Below are positions 44,205 through 53,306 of a stretch of DNA of 64,000 nt, one piece after another; the first letter of the stretch is position 1, and each line of letters starts with the position of its first letter. The stretch is from Rhizobium sp. CF080 (GTDB lineage: Bacteria > Pseudomonadota > Alphaproteobacteria > Rhizobiales > Rhizobiaceae). Where the stretch lies: assembly GCF_000282095.2 (NCBI RefSeq), contig NZ_AKKC02000005.1, positions 297,921 to 361,920 on the forward strand, read 5' to 3'. Made by a program: the position numbers and the translations under genes. A model generated the notes under the pieces. The model was given only the letters and a program-made list of their open reading frames with translations. It was not told the DNA's origin and searched no databases.

Positions 44205-47200
44205 TTACAGCCCCAATGCAAACCCCTTATTGAGGGTACGCTTCAATTCGTATTGACGCGACAGTTCCGCCCGCTGCACCCGCTCGACGATGCGGGCAAC
44301 AGCCCTGATACGATCCATATTGGCGGAAGCGCCTTGCCCGAGCCGCAGGTTGTCCGTCTTAAGGTCGCGAAGATTGGCACCGCCGAAGCGCTGCGTCAGA
44401 GCTTGAGCGATTTGTCTCGCCTCCTCGAGTGCCTGCTTTCCCTCCAACGTGCCAGATAGCTCTCCCAGGAATTTCGGCTTCTCAGCCTGTGGCAGTCCGT
44501 CGAGCTGCTTGAGGATCGCCTCGCTGCGCCGGGTGAGGCCCGGAACCTCGACCACATCGCACTTGTCGCGTTTCCAGGCCTCCAGCTGGCGTTCTGCCTC
44601 AACCCGTCGCTCCCAGGTCAGACCAGCTGAGGCCACATGGTTGCTGAACGCCCTGGCATGCAGTCGCGCGGCCCTTCGCTCCTCGTTCTCACCCAGGAAC
44701 CCGACCCTCCCGCACAACGACCCGAACTGCTCGGGCCGCTCGGCAACCGCTTTCGCCAGAGCCTGGGCGTCCATGCCCTGGCCCAGAACGGCAAAGCCGA
44801 GCGTGGCTGCGACACCATCCGGATCCGCGTAGACATGACGGCCGGCGGAACGCACCACCTCCATCGCCCGCTCGAAATCCGGCCGGGCCCTCTCACGAGC
44901 TACATCCTCGGCGCTGCGGGCATGGCTCGTGATAGCCGGCACAAGCGGCTCGACCTTTTCGGCTGGCCCATCACCCGCTTGCCGTCCGCCCGGCGCCTCG
45001 ATGGCTGCCGAGGGCTGAAGATCGGCCGGAGAGCGAACGCGCTCATCCGCAGCGCTGTAGTGAGCCGCAGGCCGCTCTTCAGCCCGACCAGATGAGAGCC
45101 TGATGGCAATCTCGCTTTGGACCCCGAACTCCTCGGCAAGTCCGCGCCGCTCGGCAAAAGCCCGGGTATAGTCGAGCGTCGTTTCCTTCGCGCCGGATCG
45201 GCTCATGCTAGCGCTGAGCACCTTCATGTCCTTCAGCTCGTCGCGGCCGGCGTAAAGCAGCACATGATCTCGGTGGCGCGTCATCGCCACATAGGTCAGA
45301 TGCCGGTCCATGGTGCCGGAGGCCATGACGAAGGCGCGATCGACGGTCGCCCCTTGAGACTTGTGGATGGTCGTCGCGTAGCCGTGGTCAAAGGCCTGGT
45401 AACGATTGACCGGTAGGATGACGATACGGGGCCTCCCCTGCCCTGCGCCGTCGAGACGTATCCGTAGTGCGTCCGGCTCGACGGCCTCGACCGTTCCCAG
45501 CATGCCGTTCTTCACGGCAAGGTCGCGATTGTTTTCGAGGAGCACGACCCGATCGCCTGGCGCGAAGGACCGCTTGCCGCCGTTGGTCTGGTAGACGACT
45601 TCCCGGCCAAGCTCGCCCTGTTCCGCTTCACCGCGCGCCAGCCGGCCACGCTCCTGAAGCAACACCCGGACATCCGCATTGATCGCCCGAACATCCACCC
45701 GACGATGGGCAAGCGCGATCCGCGATCCGGTCGGGCGCGCCTCCAGATCGGCGAGATAATCGCGCACCAGACCTGCCCGCGCCTCATCCCTGTTCGCAGA
45801 GAACTGTACGGCGCCCCGGTCGGCATAGGCGGACAATCCCTCGACTGTGCGATGAGTGGCGAATGCAATCGACGCCTCCCGCTGCCAGCCCTCGCCCTGC
45901 CGGCGGATTTCCGAAAGCTCGACCGCCCCGACACGCTCGGAAATCGCCCGGAACGGAGATCCTGCCCCGATCGCCTGGAGCTGTTCGTGATCGCCGACGA
46001 GAACCAGTTTCGCGCCGCGTGCCTCGGCCTCGAGAACGAACTTCGCGAGCTGCCTGCTGCCAACCATGCCGGCCTCGTCGATGACGAGGACATCGCCGCT
46101 CCCGAGTCGTCCTCTTGCCGCCTGCCAGCTGTATTCCCAGGAGGCCAGTGTGCGCGAGGCGATGCCGGAGGATTCCTCCAGTCCCTCTGCCGCCTTGCCG
46201 GCAAGCGCCGCGCCATGCACTCTGTATCCCTGTCGTTCCCAGGCATCGCGAGCGGCTGCCAGCATGGTGGACTTGCCGGCGCCGGCAAAGCCGATCACCA
46301 CCGCCACCTGCTCCGGCCCGGTGATATGTCGAACCGCCAGACGCTGTTCGTCGCTCAAGCCGGAACGCTCGAGCGCCCGCTTCCGATCGGCCGGCAGCAT
46401 CTGGCGATTTTCGACTTTGCTGGAAAGAGAAGCAGCGACACCGGCCTTGATGGCGTCATCTTGAACGGCCAGGCTCGCCGTGACGTGACCAACGTCCACG
46501 CCGTGGTTTCGTGTACCCCCCATCCTCGATGCGCTCGATGCCATGGCGTGCTCGATCTCCAGCATCTCCCGCGTCGAATAGCGCGCCAGTTCGCCATTCC
46601 GGTCCGGCTGCAATTCGACCAGGGCCGGCGACGCCATGACGGCGGCAAACGCGTTCTGGAACCCCTTGAGATCGTCGATATAGCGATGCAGCGCCCGCGC
46701 CACGTCATGGCGATCGAACACGCTCTTTTCGGCCGTCAGGATCGACAACACCTGCTCCGGCTTCTCCCGGATCATTTTTGCGTTTCGGCGAGCCGCCTCG
46801 TCGTCGATCCGCGCCCGGGACACGTCCAGCCCGCGCCGATCCATCTGCGAGGCATGAACCCCCATATGTTCGGTCGGCTCGATCTCAAGGCCGCGTTCCA
46901 GATGCGAACGATGATCGATCCGGATGTCCAGACCAGCCCGCGCCAGATGACGGTTGGCATGACCCTCCCAGGCCTGGCGGATATCACGAAGCTGCATATG
47001 CGATGTCGGCTGATCATGTTTGAGCAGCCACTTGTTCTCCCGCTCGATCAGCGTCTTTTCGCCGAGACCTTTTGGCCCGACGGTCCGCGTCGTCATCATC
47101 ACATGCGCATGAACATTGCGGACATCGCCCTCCCCTTGCGGCTGGTGAATGGCGAAGTCCACGGCCGCACCATACCGGTTCGCCAGATCCCGCGCAAAAT

Positions 47201-47522
47201 CCCGCGTCAGCAAAAGCCGGTCGACCGAACTCAGCTCGTGCGGAAGTGCGATCTCGAACTCCCGTGCCACCCGCCCATCCTTGCGTTTCTCGGCATACTC
47301 GACCGCATTCCACAGCGCTGAGCGGTCCAGAGCCCAATCCGCCTCCACCCCGTCCGGAAGGACGATCTCGACATGCTCGACGCCCTGCTTGCGGGTGAAG
47401 TCGTGCACCAGCCCGTCGCGCTCGTTGACCATCATCGTCGCGGTTCGATAAGCGACAGCCGCCACGGCGCTGCGGCCGCCGCTGCGCGCTATCAGCTTCA
47501 TGCTGCAATGATAGATCGCCAA
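44205..47522 (-). CDS. traA: Conjugative relaxase/helicase TraA (MobA/MobL type)
   Basis: I choose TTG 47522 (1105 residues), since relatives begin MAIYHCSMK and GAGG lies seven bases upstream. The N-terminal relaxase domain has Tyr25 in VAAVAYRTAT and the three-histidine metal site (His126 in FAIHQP, His138/His140 in NVHAHVMM). The middle is an SF1 TraI-like helicase: IGFAGAGKST Walker A, VIDEAGM, VGDHEQLQAIGAGSPF, and the C-terminal motif TIHKSQGATVDRAF followed by VAMTRHRDHVLLY. A long C-terminal region is less conserved. The protein nicks oriT, stays bound to the 5' end and unwinds. It is divergent from traC across the oriT. The usual downstream traF-traB genes are absent. Confidence 0.92.
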   Translation of the reverse strand: MAIYHCSMKLIARSGGRSAVAAVAYRTATMMVNERDGLVHDFTRKQGVEHVEIVLPDGVEADWALDRSALWNAVEYAEKRKDGRVAREFEIALPHELSSVDRLLLTRDFARDLANRYGAAVDFAIHQPQGEGDVRNVHAHVMMTTRTVGPKGLGEKTLIERENKWLLKHDQPTSHMQLRDIRQAWEGHANRHLARAGLDIRIDHRSHLERGLEIEPTEHMGVHASQMDRRGLDVSRARIDDEAARRNAKMIREKPEQVLSILTAEKSVFDRHDVARALHRYIDDLKGFQNAFAAVMASPALVELQPDRNGELARYSTREMLEIEHAMASSASRMGGTRNHGVDVGHVTASLAVQDDAIKAGVAASLSSKVENRQMLPADRKRALERSGLSDEQRLAVRHITGPEQVAVVIGFAGAGKSTMLAAARDAWERQGYRVHGAALAGKAAEGLEESSGIASRTLASWEYSWQAARGRLGSGDVLVIDEAGMVGSRQLAKFVLEAEARGAKLVLVGDHEQLQAIGAGSPFRAISERVGAVELSEIRRQGEGWQREASIAFATHRTVEGLSAYADRGAVQFSANRDEARAGLVRDYLADLEARPTGSRIALAHRRVDVRAINADVRVLLQERGRLARGEAEQGELGREVVYQTNGGKRSFAPGDRVVLLENNRDLAVKNGMLGTVEAVEPDALRIRLDGAGQGRPRIVILPVNRYQAFDHGYATTIHKSQGATVDRAFVMASGTMDRHLTYVAMTRHRDHVLLYAGRDELKDMKVLSASMSRSGAKETTLDYTRAFAERRGLAEEFGVQSEIAIRLSSGRAEERPAAHYSAADERVRSPADLQPSAAIEAPGGRQAGDGPAEKVEPLVPAITSHARSAEDVARERARPDFERAMEVVRSAGRHVYADPDGVAATLGFAVLGQGMDAQALAKAVAERPEQFGSLCGRVGFLGENEERRAARLHARAFSNHVASAGLTWERRVEAERQLEAWKRDKCDVVEVPGLTRRSEAILKQLDGLPQAEKPKFLGELSGTLEGKQALEEARQIAQALTQRFGGANLRDLKTDNLRLGQGASANMDRIRAVARIVERVQRAELSRQYELKRTLNKGFALGL

Positions 47523-47560
47523 GATCTGCCTCACTGATGCCGTCACCGATACTGAGCGCT

Positions 47561-47590
47561 GAGTTGCGCAGCAACTCGTAAGTGCGCCCT
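47561..47590. other. oriT: Origin of transfer (oriT), RSF1010/Ti-like nic region
   Basis: Between divergent traA and traC lies a 7-bp inverted repeat, GAGTTGC / GCAACTC (47561-47567 and 47571-47577, loop GCA), followed immediately by CG and TAAGTGCGCCCT at 47579-47590. This core equals the nic-site consensus of RSF1010 and related Ti oriT sequences (TAAGTGCGCCCT), with the cleavage site inside this core in those systems. Distance and order (repeat, then nic) also match. Confidence 0.85.
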
Positions 47591-47712
47591 TCCGGTTTCC
47601 TTCGCTTCGCTACGGATACCACGCGGGATGCCGCTGCGCGGCTGCAAGATCTGCGAGTTGCGCCGACAGAAGGATCGGGTTCCAATCCCGCGACGGCAAC
47701 AAGGACGATCGC

Positions 47713-48006
47713 ATGGCACGCAGATCCATCAGGGAGCGGCTGGAGCAACTGGAAGCACGCCGGAAGGCGCTGACGGCGCGTCTGGACAAACAGGATCGCG
47801 CAGCGGATACCCGCCGCAAGATCCTCCTTGGTGCACTCATCCTCCATCGCCTGGAGCACGGACGCGACGAGTTCTCCAGAACCCTGTCAGATTGGCTGCG
47901 GCGCGAGCTTGCCGGTTTCCTCACCCGTGACGGCGACAAGGCCTTGTTCGACGACATCCTGAAGCCCGCCCCGCCTGCGGGGGCAAATACTCAAGACCCG
48001 CCATGA
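47713..48006 (+). CDS. traC: Conjugal transfer protein TraC
   Basis: A 97-residue, strongly helical protein that starts after the oriT, in the position of traC in Ti-type systems. Visible are RSIRERLEQLEARRKALTAR, a heptad-rich helix (about 8-30), DTRRKILLGALILHRLEHG, and a C-terminal helix with LRRELAGFL and LFDDILK. TraC proteins are accessory DNA-processing factors that bind at or near oriT. The stop overlaps the next start by four bases (ATGA), consistent with a traC-to-coupling-protein operon. Confidence 0.75.
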   Translation: MARRSIRERLEQLEARRKALTARLDKQDRAADTRRKILLGALILHRLEHGRDEFSRTLSDWLRRELAGFLTRDGDKALFDDILKPAPPAGANTQDPP

Positions 48007-48200
48007 CGCGAACCGGGTTTCTCAAATCGCTGCTCATGGCGCCGCTGCTGGCATTCGCCGGCATGATCGTCGGTTTGATCTTCTCAGGCCTGTTGCTGCT
48101 GGCGAACTTTCTCGTTCATCTGATACGCGGCGTTGATCATGGAGAGATCCGCCAGGAGATCGGCGCGATCGCCAGATATCTGCCGATCGTCACCGGCGTG
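48003..48200 (+). pseudogene. N-terminal fragment of a TraG/VirD4-like coupling protein
   Basis: ATG at 48003 overlaps traC by four bases. About 60 residues read as an inner-membrane start: GFLKSLLMAPLLAFAGMIVG, LIFSGLLLLANFLVHLIRG, then DHGEIRQEIGAIARYLPIVT. The second membrane helix breaks off near 48200 at a hairpin (GCCCCAG / CTGGGGC); beyond it only scattered STKKH-like residues in mixed frames remain. No Walker motifs follow. I infer a truncated T4SS coupling protein from its place after traC and its membrane topology; the family assignment is moderate. Confidence 0.5.
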
Positions 48201-49484
48201 GCGTGCCCCAGGCTTTTTTGCTGGGGCCACCCCGCTTGGCTTCATCAACCAAGGAGCACAAAAAAGCATCTGGGGGATCTCTGCGTTGGCGACCTAGGAG
48301 AACGCATTTCAAATCCAGCAGAGATGCAGCACCGAATGCGTGGCACGCAATTCAGCTGTGACGCCTGGCCGGGCGCGTTCGCTCCTCATTTATCAAGAGC
48401 CGTGCGAAAGGGTCGGAAGGTCCGTAGGCGTGCTCTTGACCGCAAAAGAAAGGCCGAACCCCGAAAGGTCGACCCATCCTTCGCGCCAGTTCATCCGTGG
48501 TCGCAGAATGAACTTGTAACGCGCTTGATGGTGTATTTCAATTCAACGATCTGGTGGTGGCTTCACCAAAAGAATGATGAATGAACCGACGACAGTATTT
48601 CTCTCGTCGACCGTTCGATGCGAGGTTTCACCATATCTCGTGGACGAAACTGTTACCCGATGCAAGGCTTCACCACTAAAGCAACCAATCGGACCAGCAA
48701 CACTTGTAGACGGTGCGAAAGCACGGGGGTGCGGCTGTGCAGCGATGTCGGGATTCAGGCTGGGTGTGCGAAGCTCACCCGGGCGCCCGGCATGCCCCGC
48801 CTCGAGTGGAATGGGTGCTGGTGTACACCTCCAAAATATCGACGATACAGATCATAGTAATCCAGTACGCAAGGAATGATGTAAACCACATAAATCCGGT
48901 AACGCAGAAGTAACCGGTAAGAGATTGACTGCCTCCCCTTCCATCTGATTTTATGCTCTTGCCAAACAGACTGATGAAGGTCCGAACGGGAAAAACGGTC
49001 GGACTTTCTTTTTATTTGCGAGGGCTGAATCTGCCCCGGCACTGCTCGTTAAGTGGACGAGATTGATCGACCTGCTGGCGTGTCTGCTCAAGTTCGCCCA
49101 TCCCCTTCGAGCCATGGATATGGCAGCACGAAGGGGAAGAAATTTCCCGTCCCGATTTTGGGAGCTCTATTCGCCCACTCATTTCCGGCAACGCCCACTT
49201 CATTTTCCTTGCCGTATCGCGCCGCACTTGCGAGCTCGAAGCCTTGCTAGCTGACGATTTGCTTGGCCACTTCGATCGCCCAGAGCCCGAAGTCGCCTCG
49301 ATTGTCTATATTGATCGAGTCATCCATATCGGTCTGGCTGTTGGTGGACTGCGGCTTCTTTATCGCCTGGGAAGTGAATGCCAGCGCCCATAAGCGAGCA
49401 TTGATCACCGATTTGAATCGAACGTCCCTCATCGATTCAAAACTCGCGTTGGACGACAGCTGATGCGACTGCCATCCTGAGTTC
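48201..49484. other. Non-coding or decayed region after the transfer genes
   Basis: No supported gene in 1.28 kb. It contains hairpins (48206-48228 GCCCCAG/CTGGGGC; 48394-48438 CAAGAGC/GCTCTTG) and the repeats described at 48559-48675. A minus-strand frame at 49247-49486 is open but has no recognisable motif. The region probably held the rest of a transfer operon. Confidence 0.45.
48559..48675 (+). repeat. Iterated GGYTTCACCA motif, two copies 42 bases apart in a longer repeat
   Basis: GGCTTCACCA at 48559-48568, GGTTTCACCA at 48624-48633 and GGCTTCACCA at 48666-48675. The last two are part of an 18-base near-repeat (CGATGCGAGGTTTCACCA and CGATGCAAGGCTTCACCA) spaced 42 bases apart, four helical turns. 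Possible operator or iteron-like sites, function unknown. Confidence 0.4.
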
Positions 49485-49778
49485 ATGGCACACTACACCT
49501 ACCGGCTCTACTGCCAACGCATCGATAAGACGAGGAACATGGCTCGCTATTACGCGCTGTCCATTCAGCAGACGCTGTTCGGAGAGGCGGCTGTTATGCG
49601 CTGTTGGGGGAGGATCGGAAAGCCCGGCGGGGAGAAGTGCGAGGTATTTGACACAGAGGCTGAGGCTGCCGCGCACTTTCTGCAACTCGCCCGAAAGAAG
49701 CGGCTGAAAGGTTACAGGCCGGTTGGAAACTGTGAAAATCCGGCCAGTTCGGCCGCCTTTGACACCCTGCCTCAATGA
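49485..49778 (+). CDS. WGR-domain protein
   Basis: A 97-residue single-domain protein. The WGR domain is clear: YTYRLYCQRIDKTRNMARYY, LSIQQTLFGEAAVMRCWGRI with the signature W-G-R, GKPGGEKCEVFDTEAEAAAH, then KKRLKGYRPV. WGR domains bind nucleic acids in poly(ADP-ribose) polymerases and in many small bacterial proteins. Length is normal for stand-alone forms in rhizobia, so the gene looks intact. A role in DNA repair or RNA binding is a family-level guess. Confidence 0.85.
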   Translation: MAHYTYRLYCQRIDKTRNMARYYALSIQQTLFGEAAVMRCWGRIGKPGGEKCEVFDTEAEAAAHFLQLARKKRLKGYRPVGNCENPASSAAFDTLPQ

Positions 49779-50161
49779 CAGGGCCTGGATCAGGTGGCAG
49801 AGATTCCGCATTGCGTTGCTGCTTGCCAAACACGGTAAGGTCACGCTGGAGGCGGTCCTCCTGATCCTGCCCGCCTACATTGTCCAAACGGTTACAAGCA
49901 GAATACGACGCCCAAGTTCAGGCTATCTGACCTCTCAATTCCTCGAAAGTCGTGCAGCGAATTTGGAAAGCACCCCAGAATTCTCGATGCAAACCTTACT
50001 GTACCACCGAGGTTATGTGAAACCCGTCCCACGACGGCGCAGAAGGCGCGTGCCCACAATGACCCGCTACATCGGTGAGGAGGTTTGTCACCACGGTGAT
50101 CCTTCCGGAATTGATTTCAGCGCAGGAACCGGAACAACATTACCCGATCAGAACTTTTACG
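49779..50161. other. Intergenic stretch, no supported gene
   Basis: Open frames here lack motifs and ribosome-binding sites. GGAAC occurs twice near 50130 but without a matching -10. Confidence 0.45.
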
Positions 50162-51145
50162 ATGATGAGAAACTCGATCTGCTTTTTGGCACTCTCGACC
50201 GCGCTGACCTCTTACTGTCCGGCTCTCGCCGGTTCAATTGATGCGCAAACTGTCAACGCTGCTTCCATCGCCAACTTACCAATAGAAGCGCCGAGCAAAA
50301 AAACCTCCGAGCCTGATCCAGCCGTTGTTCATCTTCAGGTTATATTGGATCGTGCGGGTGTTTCTCCAGGGGTGATCGACGGTCTTTTCGGAGACAACCT
50401 GACCAAGGCAATCGCCGGGTTCGAGGCTTTGCAACGCCTTCCGGTCGACGGAAAGCTGGATCCGGACCTGCTCAAGAGACTTGCCAATGACGTCCCGGTC
50501 ATTCAGGCGTACGCGATAACTGCGGATGACGCGAAAGATCTTGTGGAGAGAATTCCTAAAGATTACGCGGAGCAGGCCAAGATGGAGCACCTTGGCTATA
50601 CGAGCCTTGCCGAGAAACTGAGCGAACGGTTTCACATGAGCATTGGCCTCGTCAAGGCTCTCAATCCGACCGCCGCCTTCACCCCTGGCGAGACGATTGC
50701 GGTCGCGATTCCCGGCCCGGCGAAAACTGGTACGGTGAAACAGATCGAGATCCGCAAACGATCGGGAGAAGCGCTCGCCTTTGCGGACGATGGATCGCTC
50801 CTGACGGCCTATCCTGCCACGATCGGCAGCGAGGACTCGCCCTCCCCTACCGGCACGCATAAGGTTCAGGGCGTCTCGCGTATGCCGGCCTATACCTACA
50901 ATCCGGAGCTCAATTTCCAACAGGGCGACAATAAGAAAGTGCTCAAACTGCCAAGCGGTCCGAATAGCCCGGTTGGCACGGTCTGGATTGACCTCAATGA
51001 ACCGACTTACGGCATCCACGGAACCCCGGAACCCGAACTCATCGACAAGGTCGGCTCGCACGGATGTGTTCGCTTGACGAATTGGGATGTCGAGGAGTTG
51101 GCCGGCATGGTCAGGCCGGGAGTCGTCGTCAAATTCGTCGACTGA
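50162..51145 (+). CDS. L,D-transpeptidase with peptidoglycan-binding domain
   Basis: A 327-residue secreted protein; ATG 50162 and ATG 50165 are both possible. The signal peptide (SICFLALSTALTSYCPALAG) is followed by a PG_binding_1 domain (about 55-110, LQVILDRAGVSPGVIDGLFG, IAGFEALQRLPVDGKLD), a LysM-like linker (about 143-185, ERFHMSIGLVKALNP) and the YkuD catalytic domain (about 195-327). The active motif is IHGTP and SHGCVRLTN with Cys302. Such enzymes form 3-3 crosslinks or attach lipoproteins to peptidoglycan in the rhizobial wall. Full length, no partner genes. Several YkuD paralogues per genome are usual in Rhizobiaceae. Confidence 0.9.
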   Translation: MMRNSICFLALSTALTSYCPALAGSIDAQTVNAASIANLPIEAPSKKTSEPDPAVVHLQVILDRAGVSPGVIDGLFGDNLTKAIAGFEALQRLPVDGKLDPDLLKRLANDVPVIQAYAITADDAKDLVERIPKDYAEQAKMEHLGYTSLAEKLSERFHMSIGLVKALNPTAAFTPGETIAVAIPGPAKTGTVKQIEIRKRSGEALAFADDGSLLTAYPATIGSEDSPSPTGTHKVQGVSRMPAYTYNPELNFQQGDNKKVLKLPSGPNSPVGTVWIDLNEPTYGIHGTPEPELIDKVGSHGCVRLTNWDVEELAGMVRPGVVVKFVD

Positions 51146-51353
51146 TGTCTGGGACGGTGCTGTGGTACGTGGAACTTCGAGCGTGCCGTCTGTCGTCATG
51201 GATGGCGACGGAACGCGCTAGCCGCGAGGATGCCTGGTTCCGTGAAAAAACTCAGGGCTGTTCAGGTTAGGAAATCTGAATCACGGAAAGCATCAGCGTA
51301 TGGCTGTAACCCTGTTGTATGCTCGGATGGCACATCAACTGATTGGGCATACA

Positions 51354-52403
51354 CTAGGGCCGTACCTGCAGACCGCGTCCCACACGATTTAAAGGCGGCA
51401 GCTCGATCACCAGAAGGAGGCCTTCATCACGCCAGGCGCGGGAAATGTGTCCGCCGAGCTGTTCCTCGACTACGGCGCCGAGGAGTATATTGCCGAATCC
51501 GCTTCCCGGCTCCTTCGCGGGTTTAGGACCGCCGCGTTCGTGCCAGGTAATCGTCAAGGCCGGACCGTCTTGTACCCAATTGATGCTTAGCCTTCCTTGT
51601 CGTTTTGAAAGCGCGCCATGTACGGCGGCATTGGCGGCAAGCTCATGGATCGCTAACCCAATCGGTTGCGCAGACGGCGCCGGGATCATGACAACCGGCC
51701 CCTCGATCTCGATGTCACAGTTGTCGAAGACCTGGACCTGCGTCCGGATGATGTCGGCCAGCTCCACCTCCTGCCAACCCTTCTCCGCCAGAAGCATATG
51801 CGTACGCGAGAGCGCCTGGACCCGCTGCTGAACCGAAGCTGCATAGCTTGCGGCGTTGTCGGACCTGGAAAGGCGGACGACGCTGTCGACGATCGCCAGA
51901 ACGTTCTTTGTCCGATGATCGACTTCGAGGAGGAGACGGTGCTCGGCTTCTTCAAGAATCTCAACCCGCCGATAATCAGTGACGTCGATTTGGGAGGCGA
52001 AATAGTAGGCGAGCTCGCCCTGCACGTCATGGATGGGGCTGAGGTGCAGTTGGTTCCAGAACGGCGTGCCGTCCTTCTTGTAGTTGAGAATTTCAATCGT
52101 CGCCTCACGCTGCTGAGTAATGGCGGCGCGGATTTGGGCAAGAGCTGTGCGAGAGGTCGCTTCTCCCTGCAAGAGGCGGCAGTTTCTGCCGAGAATTTCG
52201 TCAGCGGAGTAACCGGTCAGATCGAGGAAGGCATCATTCGCGAGAACAATCGGAAAGTCGGATTGTCGCGCATCGGAGACAACCATCGGCATTCTTGTGC
52301 GCTGAAAGGCGAACGCTGAAAGCTCCTTTCGATCGACCATCCCTTGATTCGTCGCCGCAGCGGGAAGATCCCCATGGATGTCGGATGGCTCTGGATTGGA
52401 CAC
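51354..52403 (-). CDS. LOV-domain HWE histidine kinase (blue-light photoreceptor)
   Basis: A 349-residue kinase. Residues ~28-145 are a LOV-type PAS domain: DAFLDLTGYSADEILGRNCRLLQG carries the GRNCRxLQG signature with photoactive Cys75, and later LNYKKDGTPFWNQLHLSPIHD. An HWE/HisKA_2 kinase follows (His163 in EVDHRTKNVLAIV; HELAANAAVHGAL N box; GSGFGNILLG G2-like box). No receiver is attached. Relatives with this order bind FMN and signal on blue light, as in Brucella LOV-HK, and control stress or virulence. The HWE family also feeds the general stress response, which would link it to the ECF sigma factor at 56121. The gene is alone and intact. Confidence 0.88.
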   Translation of the reverse strand: MSNPEPSDIHGDLPAAATNQGMVDRKELSAFAFQRTRMPMVVSDARQSDFPIVLANDAFLDLTGYSADEILGRNCRLLQGEATSRTALAQIRAAITQQREATIEILNYKKDGTPFWNQLHLSPIHDVQGELAYYFASQIDVTDYRRVEILEEAEHRLLLEVDHRTKNVLAIVDSVVRLSRSDNAASYAASVQQRVQALSRTHMLLAEKGWQEVELADIIRTQVQVFDNCDIEIEGPVVMIPAPSAQPIGLAIHELAANAAVHGALSKRQGRLSINWVQDGPALTITWHERGGPKPAKEPGSGFGNILLGAVVEEQLGGHISRAWRDEGLLLVIELPPLNRVGRGLQVRP

Positions 52404-52707
52404 GGTTCACCTCAAATTTATTCGTGAGGTCTTAACGTCATCCTCGGAGAATTGTTTCTTCTACTGTCGGACCGGACTGATTCAGCTCTTTGCTTCTTAC
52501 TTTTTCTTGTGCGACTGGAGCGAAGTCAAGAATCGCAACGGGTGATAAAAAGCTGTCGGCTCATCTCCAGTTCGAGACAAGCGGAGATCGCCTTCGTGGT
52601 TAGCCGGCATTCGCCCACCGACCGAGCCTGTCGTCCCCTCATTTCACTTGGCCACCCTGGTGAAATTGGCTATTCGCCAACCTAAGCGCCTGGACGAGGA
52701 GGTTCGA
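52404..52707. other. Intergenic stretch upstream of the LOV kinase
   Basis: Divergent promoter region of 304 bases between the LOV kinase and the PH-domain-like gene. A GGAAC-type promoter is not visible. No gene recognised. Confidence 0.45.
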
Positions 52708-53115
52708 TTGACTGGACGAGAGACACACACGATCCCTGCTGCATGGCTGAGCCCATTGCCTGCCGGTTACAAAATTGCCTTCTGGAGGTGGATACTGCTG
52801 CCGGCCTCCGCGTGGATGCTGCATCGGAGCGGTGGTCAATGGGTCGGCGGCGAATTCTCCATCCGATCAAGCGATGTTCATTTCGCGCAGAAAGGATTGA
52901 TCAAGACCGGCAAATCAGTGGAGTGGAGCATTCCCATGAGCCGCATCCATAGCATAGACTTCAAGAAGGAGATTGCGTCGGAGATAATCAAAATTCACCA
53001 CGCAGATGGCACGACGAAAATCATGAGTGTCAGAGCGGAAGATTTCGTCGAACTTCTTCGCGCGTCCGTTTCGACGCACAGGAGCGTCGCGAATCGAGAC
53101 GCATCTGTCCCGTAG
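52708..53115 (+). CDS. Hypothetical protein with PH-like domain
   Basis: A 135-residue protein. I select TTG 52708 because GAGGAGG stands 5 bases upstream; an earlier TTG at 52648 is possible. After a moderately hydrophobic start (YKIAFWRWILLPASAWML), a compact beta-rich part follows: GGEFSIRSSDVHFAQKGLI, SVEWSIPMSRIHSIDFKKEI, IIKIHHADGTTKIMSVRAED, FVELLRAS. This arrangement looks like the bacterial PH-like fold (bPH). No enzymatic motif. It is convergent with the catalase gene. Unknown function. Confidence 0.5.
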   Translation: MTGRETHTIPAAWLSPLPAGYKIAFWRWILLPASAWMLHRSGGQWVGGEFSIRSSDVHFAQKGLIKTGKSVEWSIPMSRIHSIDFKKEIASEIIKIHHADGTTKIMSVRAEDFVELLRASVSTHRSVANRDASVP

Positions 53116-53306
53116 CGCCAATCAGATACATGAGCTTTCCTGCCAAAGGCATAGAGACGCTTTTTCGCTCTGGCCGGGAGGAGTTGATGCCGTGGGCAGA
53201 GATTTCGGTGATAGAAACGTCTGCGTTTGGCCGCCCGGTTGTTGGAGGGCGAACGCGCGAGCGATGGGTGTCGAGATGCAGTCCGGGGCACTGCCCCCGA
53301 TTGAGT

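Noticed and set aside
45705..47321. Long open frame of about 538 codons on the plus strand
   Set aside because: Antisense of traA; high GC at third positions makes such shadows frequent.
48394..48438. Possible group II intron domain V-like hairpin (CAAGAGC / GCTCTTG arms)
   Set aside because: The conserved AGC...GNRA pattern is not kept, and no intron reverse transcriptase is nearby.
50125..50160. Two GGAAC motifs upstream of the L,D-transpeptidase
   Set aside because: No GTT follows at 16 or 17 bases.
49723..50241. Plus-strand frame of 172 codons between the WGR and transpeptidase genes
   Set aside because: It overlaps the signal peptide of the transpeptidase in another frame and shows no domain; composition is irregular.
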